10,271 bases of DNA. It comes from an uncultured Ruminococcus sp. Lineage in GTDB: Bacteria; Bacillota_A; Clostridia; Oscillospirales; Ruminococcaceae. Position 1 is the stretch's first letter, and every line of letters starts with the position of its first letter. Shown one piece after another: positions 1 through 5,561 of the stretch. The position numbers and the translations under genes are program-made. A model generated the notes under the pieces. It was not told the DNA's origin, made no database searches, and saw only the letters and a program-made list of their open reading frames with translations. The stretch covers positions 1 to 10,271 of the forward strand of contig CALFMA010000305.1 of the NCBI GenBank assembly GCA_937880065.1, in the 5' to 3' direction.

Positions 1-72
1 TACAAGGCGACAAACCGCAGTAATACTTGATGTATTGCAAGGTTTGTCAACGCAGTAAATGATGTTTGTCAT
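1..72 (-). repeat. Hairpin-forming, repeat-like edge segment with short open frame
   Basis: An imperfect inverted repeat is visible: GACAAACC at 9-16 pairs with GGTTTGTC at 41-48, and the inner arms GTAATAC and GTATTGC extend the stem. A third related TTTGTC copy follows at 65-70. On the minus strand the segment reads as an ATG-started open frame (from 72, running off the left edge) ending in DKPCNTSSITAVCRLV. I have an impression of similar short peptides recurring as dubious ORFs in clostridial genomes, which would fit a dispersed repeat or element end, but this is recollection, not a search. It could equally be the start of a real gene cut by the window edge. Confidence 0.3.
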
Positions 73-161
73 AGAAATTCAGTCGTGAGGTAGCTTTTTA
101 GAGAACCCCTTATGATTATTTCAAAAGAATAAAAGTATTAGTAGAAAAATTCTATATGATA

Positions 162-170
162 TGGTATAAT
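162..170 (+). promoter_or_regulatory. Extended -10 promoter of the sigma-factor operon
   Basis: TATAAT at 165-170 is preceded by TG one base away (TGGTATAAT), an extended -10 of the housekeeping sigma factor type. No good -35 is seen at the expected distance, which extended -10 promoters tolerate. Transcription would start near 177, giving a leader of about 130 nt before the sigma gene. An additional promoter used by the ECF sigma factor itself, which would give autoregulation, cannot be recognised because its consensus is unknown. Confidence 0.5.
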
Positions 171-172
171 TG

Positions 173-211
173 AATCAGTTGTTTATATTTAATAAAAAAC
201 AAATACTGATT
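173..211 (+). promoter_or_regulatory. Leader inverted repeat at the predicted transcript start
   Basis: AATCAGT (173-179) plus TGTTT (180-184) pairs with AAACA (197-201) plus ACTGATT (205-211), leaving a 3-nt bulge and a 12-nt AT-rich loop. A T-rich run (TTTTGTTTAAT) follows. It overlaps the predicted transcript start, so it could be an operator, a 5' mRNA-stabilising hairpin or a weak attenuator. The stem is AT-rich and the function is unproven. Confidence 0.3.
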
Positions 212-305
212 TTGTTTAATCATACAAATTCAAGTTTGGATGTCCAAAATGAGTACATTTTTTTCCATTTATATATGGAATTCCATAAAGGAGATAATCA
301 ATTTT

Positions 306-767
306 ATGCGTGACAATATTTTTGATGAAATTGTAAGAACATATTATCAGTCGATTTATAAATATTGTTATATAAAGCTTCGTGATAAGTATGCGGCAGA
401 GGACTGCACTCAGGAAGTTTTTCTTGTTATGCATAAAAAGCGTGAAAAATTGATTATTTCCGAAAATATAAAATCTTGGCTTTATAAAACAGCACAGAAT
501 ATTATTAAGAACTATATAAAAAACAATATTGAATTTGTCCCCATAGAAAAATGCGAAAATATATCTCAGCCTGAAAATATGAACGAGGAAACTGCTTTTG
601 AGGGCATAATATCACAAGAGGAAGAAAAACTCCTTACAGCATATTATATTGACGGAACGGATATTGGAACTATTTCAGATATGACAAATACATCAGAGGC
701 TGCATTGTATAAGCGTTTGCAACGTATAAGGAAGAAAATTCTGAAATCTAAGGGGGAAAAGGAATGA
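306..767 (+). CDS. ECF-type RNA polymerase sigma factor (sigma-70 family)
   Basis: A 153-residue protein with the two-domain layout of ECF sigma factors. Region 2 spans about residues 10-75, with the AEDCTQEVFLVM core (31-42) and IKSWLYKTAQNIIKNYI (55-71) as the promoter -10 recognition helices. After an acidic linker (about 85-105), region 4 (about 105-148) carries a helix-turn-helix, TISDMTNTSEAALYKRLQRIRK. It would direct RNA polymerase to a small regulon. The start is set at the ATG at 306 because AAAGGAG lies at 287-293 and homology begins at MRDNIFDEIV; an in-frame ATG at 240 would add 22 unrelated residues and has no good ribosome site. The stop overlaps the next gene by ATGA, the usual arrangement for a sigma factor and its membrane anti-sigma partner. 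The regulon is unknown. Confidence 0.9.
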   Translation: MRDNIFDEIVRTYYQSIYKYCYIKLRDKYAAEDCTQEVFLVMHKKREKLIISENIKSWLYKTAQNIIKNYIKNNIEFVPIEKCENISQPENMNEETAFEGIISQEEEKLLTAYYIDGTDIGTISDMTNTSEAALYKRLQRIRKKILKSKGEKE

Positions 768-1633
768 AAGAGAATATATTTGAAAAAATCTGCTCTGACA
801 GTTCCGTTTTACTGCCTGACAATGCAGAGCTTAATGAGCTGCTTGAAGCGGAAATCGCAAAAGAAAATCCCGATACTGAACTTATAGATGAACTTATATC
901 AGCAATTGCTGAAAACGATAATCTGATTATCCCCGATATTGACATTGAAAATCAGCTTTTCAGCATAAAAAGAAAAGCAGGAATCAATCGCAGAAAAGGT
1001 TTGTTCAAGCAAAAAAAAGCTGCAATTGCCGCTGTAGTTGCATTAATTGCTGTTGGAAATATAAGCACTTTGACAGTATCAGGCGAAAATCTTTTTACAG
1101 CTGCTTTCAGAAAAGGCGAACAGATTTTCATTGACCTTAAAAAAATAAAAAATGATTCACAAAGCAGTAAATATGATTTTTCACCGCCAACTACCGATGA
1201 CGACCCATATGGTATACGTTATTTCTGCTCCGTATATGATGAAATACCGCCAGTTGTTCCCACGTGGATTCCCGATAATTTATCATATCATGAAGTAACG
1301 CTGAGCAATACTGATACATATAGCCATATTGTCGTGGATTTTAAAGAATACGGCTATGAAAAAGAAGTGCATAAGGGAAAAAGTTTTTCAATAAATTATT
1401 ATTTCTTTAATAATCGTCATGATTTAGTAGAATATCTGAATCATTACAAAGAAAATAATTCCGAAAAGGTGCTTTTTGAAGATGATAATTGTTCTCTGAC
1501 GGCATACACACTTCCTCAAATAAATGTTGCAGCTCACAGTATTTTTATGTGCAGGGATAATGTATTGATACAAACGTATTCGCTGAATTTGACTGATGAA
1601 GAAGCTTTTGCAATTCTTGACGCTATAAGGTAA
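764..1633 (+). CDS. Single-pass membrane protein, probable anti-sigma factor with DUF4367-like outer domain
   Basis: A 289-residue protein. Residues 1-85 are acidic, then basic (KRKAGINRRKGLFKQKK at 69-85), and end at one hydrophobic segment (about 86-105, AAIAAVVALIAVGNISTLTV). The remaining ~180 residues should lie outside the cell. The outer part (about 146-289) has the pattern YGI..., P.WIPDNL, SINYYFF and a terminal DEEAFAILDAIR, like DUF4367-type domains found in Firmicutes beside ECF sigma genes. The ATGA overlap with the sigma gene implies translational coupling and a 1:1 partner. By this context it should hold the sigma factor at the membrane until an outside signal acts. No zinc-finger anti-sigma HxxxCxxC motif is seen, so the sigma-binding mode is not obvious. 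The anti-sigma role is inference; the topology is read directly. Confidence 0.7.
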   Translation: MKENIFEKICSDSSVLLPDNAELNELLEAEIAKENPDTELIDELISAIAENDNLIIPDIDIENQLFSIKRKAGINRRKGLFKQKKAAIAAVVALIAVGNISTLTVSGENLFTAAFRKGEQIFIDLKKIKNDSQSSKYDFSPPTTDDDPYGIRYFCSVYDEIPPVVPTWIPDNLSYHEVTLSNTDTYSHIVVDFKEYGYEKEVHKGKSFSINYYFFNNRHDLVEYLNHYKENNSEKVLFEDDNCSLTAYTLPQINVAAHSIFMCRDNVLIQTYSLNLTDEEAFAILDAIR

Positions 1634-1646
1634 GGGGGAGATAGCG

Positions 1647-2201
1647 ATGAAGAAATTATTTGTTTCAATCGGATTTGCCATGTTAATATTCATATCGATA
1701 TTTTCAACTGTTATTTCTAAGGCTGATATCATTTCAGCCGATAGTCAAAACAGTATTGAAATAGAAACTTCTGATAAATATGGAATAAAAAGTTTATGCA
1801 GAAAATTCGGTTTTGATGTAGATGCACCGGAATATCTTCCGAAAGGTGCGACACACACAGAAATAAAATATGTTAATGACGAAAATCCTTCTATCTCTTT
1901 ATTCTTTCGATGTAAAGAACCTGTAAAAACGTCCTATCCTGAAAAGCATTTTCAGATTGTTTATACGTATTTTGATGAAAGTACATCACTGGAGGAGTAT
2001 GTTCTTGAATTTAACGATTGGGAACTTGAAGAACCGATTTTAGTCAATGGCACAGAAGGGTATATTGTATCTGCATCTAATACGGAATTGGATGAATATC
2101 TGTATTTTATTGTATATTATAGAAAGAATGTTTTGATGAGAATATTTTTGGCTAACATAGGGTACGAAGAAGCCTATCAGATTTTAAAATCCATAAAATA
2201 A
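1647..2201 (+). CDS. Exported DUF4367-like protein, paralogue of the upstream gene's outer domain
   Basis: A 184-residue protein with an N-terminal hydrophobic segment (residues about 4-24 after MKK) that could be a signal peptide or an uncleaved anchor; no lipobox Cys is seen. The rest aligns by eye with the outer domain of the preceding gene: YGIKSLC against YGIRYFC, PEYLPKGATHTEI against PTWIPDNLSYHEV, FQIVYTYFDESTSLEEYV against FSINYYFFNNRHDLVEYL, and YEEAYQILKSIK against DEEAFAILDAIR. It begins 13 nt after the previous stop behind GGGGGAG. A soluble or tethered copy of a sensor domain in the same operon may compete for the ligand, act as co-receptor or bind the membrane protein. No enzymatic motif is seen, and the specific function is unknown. 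Confidence 0.65.
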   Translation: MKKLFVSIGFAMLIFISIFSTVISKADIISADSQNSIEIETSDKYGIKSLCRKFGFDVDAPEYLPKGATHTEIKYVNDENPSISLFFRCKEPVKTSYPEKHFQIVYTYFDESTSLEEYVLEFNDWELEEPILVNGTEGYIVSASNTELDEYLYFIVYYRKNVLMRIFLANIGYEEAYQILKSIK

Positions 2202-2215
2202 AAAGGAGAATTGCT

Positions 2216-4003
2216 ATGAAAAAATTAATATCAACATTATGTGCATTGAGCCTTATGCTTACTGCTGTTAATCCGCTTGCTTCATTTGCAGAAATCAAAG
2301 AAAATACAAGTTTTACTATGAAATTGAAATCATCAAATACGGATTTAAATGAGATTGCCTCCTCTTTAGGAGCCGATACGGATTATTTTAATTTTCCGAA
2401 TAATGGCATTACAACTCCTGAAAAGGATATAATGACAGCTTTTCAGAAAAATATATCGCAAAATGAAGCGTTGCTTTATATAGGAGAAAATGCACATTAT
2501 CACTTTGAAGATTCAGACGGTAGTTATGGTATGGCAGTTTTGCAGGTGCTCTCACACAATGGGGTTATACCCGTTTCAGCTATACAGGAAGATGCAAAAA
2601 ATTTGTATGATGTGAAGTTTGATAAATCTGTAAATGACATTATTGCTTATTACGATATGTCACAGGAGTTTCTCAGACAGGAATTTATTATGTCATACGA
2701 TTTTTGTAATCACACCACAGAGCAGCAATTGAAAAAGCTTGTGGATACAGCTGAAAATGCAATGGAAAAAAATAAATATTTCTTCGTTTCATTCCACTCA
2801 AATAACAGCATACATTCAGTTGCAGGTATTGGTGCGGCTGACGGAAATTGGTTATTCAACGGTAAAACATACAACAAGTGTATATTAACTCTTAATTCCA
2901 ATTTCGATAATGCCAATGATATAACAGGCGGGTTTAATGAAAATAACTGCATTTATATAAATACAGCGGATAATACGTACTATATCCCAGCCTACAATGC
3001 AGATGAAAACAATTCAAGCTTCCGTAGTGTTATCGACAACGATAATTTATTAAATTACAAGGGACTGATAAATCCCTCTGCTGAAATAGATGTTCCAACT
3101 GCTGAAAATATAGCGTCAGTTCAGGTTGGAAACTCTGCCAAAAGCAGAGAATTCAATTTTTCCATTATAAATGGTGATGAAAGTGAAACTTATAAAGGAA
3201 CATATAATGATTTCAGACTAACTGAAAAAATGTTTTATGAAGGCAAATCGTCATTGAAGAATTTCTATCTCGATAGTGCTGATTGCTATAAATTCGAAAC
3301 AGCAAATATTTCAGAAGAAGATTTTAAAAGTTCAGGCGAAATTAGCGTTCATACTGAAAATTCATTACAAGAAATAGCAGCTTTCGGAGATTTTTCAGCA
3401 GAGATAAAGAAAAATTATTTAAGCGTTACGTGCAAATCCTATACTGAAACCGCTGGAATCTCTATGAGTTTATCTTCCGTTGACGGCTTGTATAAAAATC
3501 CTCGTTTTTGTAAATACAACGTGTGGGGCAAGTGTGCAGGAACGATTTCTGTTGAAGAAACAGCAGGGGGAATATTTGTAAGACATGATGCTCCCCTTGA
3601 TGCAAAAATCACATTCCTTGGTACTCAGACAGACGAAAACGGAGCTCAGATATACCTGCCACAGAATGAGAATATTAATCAGATAGGATACGAGATTTAT
3701 TCGGTTGCGGATAACCTTTGGAAGTATGATGAAAAAATAGATGATCTTGTGTGTTATGCCGATCCTGACAATGACGGTATTTTTGACACAGAAGTTGTCA
3801 CAGGCGATGTGAATTGCGACGGTAAATTAGATTCAAGCGACGCATCAAAAATACTTGAAATATACGCCGATCTTTCAACAAATGATACACTTGGTCCGCT
3901 TGTTATAATGAAAAGATATGCTGATTGGGATGGTGACGGAAGTATCAATGCGTCAGATGCATCATCTGTGCTCAAGAGATATGCTGAACTTTCCACAACA
4001 TAA
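2216..4003 (+). CDS. Exported papain-like (possibly inactive) protein with C-terminal type I dockerin
   Basis: A 595-residue secreted protein. The signal peptide is about 1-25 (MKKLISTLCALSLMLTAVNP..., likely cleaved after ASFA). Residues about 85-260 resemble C1/C39-like cysteine peptidase domains: a GSYGMAVLQVLSHNGVI helix (102-118), a His in IHSVAGIG (His200) and Asn in ILTLNSNF (227/229). Ser103 falls where the nucleophilic Cys would be expected, so the domain may be inactive. Residues about 300-510 have no recognised domain and look beta-rich. The C terminus (about 529-595) is a dockerin with two calcium-loop repeats, DVNCDGKLDSSDAS and ADWDGDGSINASDAS, each followed by a helix ending YADLST or YAELST, joined by a short linker. 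The dockerin should plug the protein into a cohesin scaffold. It is the last gene of the sigma operon, 14 nt after the previous stop with AAGGAG upstream. The peptidase assignment is inference; the dockerin and signal peptide are clear. Confidence 0.8.
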   Translation: MKKLISTLCALSLMLTAVNPLASFAEIKENTSFTMKLKSSNTDLNEIASSLGADTDYFNFPNNGITTPEKDIMTAFQKNISQNEALLYIGENAHYHFEDSDGSYGMAVLQVLSHNGVIPVSAIQEDAKNLYDVKFDKSVNDIIAYYDMSQEFLRQEFIMSYDFCNHTTEQQLKKLVDTAENAMEKNKYFFVSFHSNNSIHSVAGIGAADGNWLFNGKTYNKCILTLNSNFDNANDITGGFNENNCIYINTADNTYYIPAYNADENNSSFRSVIDNDNLLNYKGLINPSAEIDVPTAENIASVQVGNSAKSREFNFSIINGDESETYKGTYNDFRLTEKMFYEGKSSLKNFYLDSADCYKFETANISEEDFKSSGEISVHTENSLQEIAAFGDFSAEIKKNYLSVTCKSYTETAGISMSLSSVDGLYKNPRFCKYNVWGKCAGTISVEETAGGIFVRHDAPLDAKITFLGTQTDENGAQIYLPQNENINQIGYEIYSVADNLWKYDEKIDDLVCYADPDNDGIFDTEVVTGDVNCDGKLDSSDASKILEIYADLSTNDTLGPLVIMKRYADWDGDGSINASDASSVLKRYAELSTT

Positions 4004-4086
4004 TTAAACACACCCAGCACAACTTCTGCTATATATCAAATAATTTCCATTACTTTTCCTTTTCAGGGATTGAGCATTATCATAAC

Positions 4087-4127
4087 AAAAAAGCAGATAC
4101 CTCTCTTTTGAAGTATCTGCCTTTTTA
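4087..4127. terminator. Bidirectional Rho-independent terminator between convergent operons
   Basis: GCAGATAC (4093-4100) pairs with GTATCTGC (4113-4120) across a 12-nt loop. The right side is followed by CTTTTT and the left side is preceded by AAAAAA, so transcripts of either strand end in a hairpin plus U-tract. It serves the dockerin operon ending at 4003 (+) and the transporter gene ending at 4208 (-). Confidence 0.85.
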
Positions 4128-4207
4128 TTATAGCCCGCTGTATAGGTCTTTCATATTAGTTCTTTGAAAACTTCTATATGAGTATTGACCTAATGGCTTC
4201 CTTTTGT

Positions 4208-5449
4208 TTATTTAAATAAATTCAGCAATATCTGTGATACAACAACTACAGAAATAAGGGCAATAGGATAAGTTGCCGCATATGCAGACGCTACATTTTC
4301 TGTCTTAGCTGTGCCGATAAGCGTACCAAGAGCAGGAGTTGAAGTCATACCGCCTGTGATAGAGCCGAGATTGTTCAGCAAGCTCAGTTTCAACACATAC
4401 TTTGCAAAGAGGAAACCTACAATCATAGGAATAACTGTCATAACAACGCCATAGAGGAAGTATACGCCCTTGAAATATGTGACGAAATTCGCTCCGCCTG
4501 CGATACCTGCACCAATGAGGAACAGAATGAGTCCAAATTCACGGAAAACTTTGAGAGTTGTATCCTTTGGCATAACCGACATTTTTCCAAATCTGCCGAA
4601 ATGACCGAAAATCAATCCCATAAGCAGACAGCCGCCTGTTGTAGTGAGAGAAAAACTGCCGAACTTTATTGAACCAACGAATATACCAACAATTGCCGCA
4701 AGAGCAAAAGGCATAATTCCAAAATCGTCCATTTCTATAAGCTTGCCCTTGTATTCCTTTTTTGTTCCCTTTGTATCAGCTGTAATGAGCAATTCACGCT
4801 CCTTAGCCATATCAGCTTTCATAAGCTTTGGCATAATCTGAATGAAAAGCACAACTCCGATTACTCCGAAAAGATAGGCAATTCCGTATCCTACCGTTAC
4901 ATAATCCTCTAAAACTGCACCATTTACACGGTCTGCAACTGTTGTCTTAGCCGCTGAAAATGCAGGGGTACTTGTCAACGCTCCTGCAAGAAGTCCAACC
5001 AGCATTGACGCTGTATTTTCCACAGGTTCTCCCGAAATTTTTGTATCAAGGAGAATACAGCCTGCACAGGTTAATCCGCCTGTGATAATTATTACAAGTC
5101 CAAGCAATACATAATTCTTGAAATTTTTCTTGAAATTCCCGAAGAAATTGGGACCTGCAATAAATCCTACAGATGTTACAAAGAGGATAAGTCCCATATT
5201 TTCTACGACTTTAAGGGCATTTTTTACGTATGACTCCCCTGCAATCATAAGATTTTCACTTAAATTATCATAGAAGAAACATCCGTAAAGCAGAGCGATT
5301 ATGAAAACTCCAGCAGAGCCTAAAGATATACCCTTAATGGTAATTCTTCCCAGTAAATAGCCAACCGCCACAATAAGAAATACGGAAAACATCAGAAAAG
5401 CAACCGATGTTACAGAGATTGAAAAATCGCCTATGGTAATTAAATCCAT
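4208..5449 (-). CDS. AspT/YidE/YbjL (AAE) family antiporter, candidate C4-dicarboxylate exporter
   Basis: A 413-residue integral membrane protein of about ten or more hydrophobic segments with a clear internal duplication. GLILFVTSVGFIAGPNFF (86-103) matches GLILFLIGAGIAGGANFV (306-323), and GLLAGALTSTPAFSAA (152-167) matches GSITGGMTSTPALGTL (362-377). This duplicated fold with the G..(A/G)G..TSTPA motif marks the aspartate:alanine exchanger family. Between the halves is only a short hydrophilic loop (about 210-242); many YidE-type members carry two TrkA-C domains there, and these are missing. Family members include AspT (aspartate/alanine exchange) and SucE1 of Corynebacterium glutamicum (succinate export). 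Its place immediately downstream of a fumarate-reductase-like operon on the same strand makes succinate, fumarate or aspartate the likeliest cargo. The start is the ATG at 5449, with AAGGAAG about 10 nt before it. The substrate is inferred from context only. Confidence 0.8.
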   Translation of the reverse strand: MDLITIGDFSISVTSVAFLMFSVFLIVAVGYLLGRITIKGISLGSAGVFIIALLYGCFFYDNLSENLMIAGESYVKNALKVVENMGLILFVTSVGFIAGPNFFGNFKKNFKNYVLLGLVIIITGGLTCAGCILLDTKISGEPVENTASMLVGLLAGALTSTPAFSAAKTTVADRVNGAVLEDYVTVGYGIAYLFGVIGVVLFIQIMPKLMKADMAKERELLITADTKGTKKEYKGKLIEMDDFGIMPFALAAIVGIFVGSIKFGSFSLTTTGGCLLMGLIFGHFGRFGKMSVMPKDTTLKVFREFGLILFLIGAGIAGGANFVTYFKGVYFLYGVVMTVIPMIVGFLFAKYVLKLSLLNNLGSITGGMTSTPALGTLIGTAKTENVASAYAATYPIALISVVVVSQILLNLFK

Positions 5450-5470
5450 AGTAAAAACACTTCCTTAGAT

Positions 5471-5507
5471 AAAAAATTGTGCAACTTTACAAATTGCCTA
5501 TTCGCAC
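5471..5507 (-). terminator. Weak hairpin plus U-tract downstream of the flavoprotein gene
   Basis: On the minus strand GTGCGA (5507-5502) can pair with TTGCAC (5484-5479, including one G-U), followed directly by AATTTTTT (5478-5471). The stem is only about 6 bp with a ~17-nt loop, so this would be a leaky terminator. It lies between the flavoprotein and transporter genes and close to the transporter ribosome-binding site, and could lower transporter expression relative to the enzyme genes. Confidence 0.3.
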
Positions 5508-5547
5508 AAATCGACGGACAGGGATTTCCCTATATGTCCGCCGATTT
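5508..5547 (-). promoter_or_regulatory. Long stem-loop between flavoprotein and transporter genes
   Basis: In the minus-strand RNA the 13-nt arm at 5547-5535 (AAATCGGCGGACA) pairs fully with the arm at 5520-5508 (TGTCCGTCGATTT), with one G-U. The 14-nt loop contains a further GGG..CCC mini-stem. On the plus strand the same position is an A-C mismatch, so the structure is better formed in the RNA of the operon strand. No U-tract follows directly. It may protect the 3' end of the upstream message, act in processing, or combine with the next hairpin as a partial terminator. Confidence 0.55.
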
Positions 5548-5561
5548 ATAATATTTATAGT

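Noticed and set aside
240..305. Upstream in-frame ATG extending the sigma factor by 22 residues
   Set aside because: No ribosome site precedes it, the extra residues do not fit sigma region 2, and AAAGGAG sits before the ATG at 306.
216..434. 72-codon minus-strand frame over the sigma gene start
   Set aside because: It is low-complexity Ile/Asn/Lys/Tyr-rich translation of AT-rich DNA that overlaps the sigma gene and its leader.
4146..4193. Imperfect inverted repeat (GGTC...GACC with CATAT/ATATG) downstream of the transporter stop
   Set aside because: Pairing is broken by several mismatches and no U-tract follows; the strong terminator at 4087-4127 explains the region.
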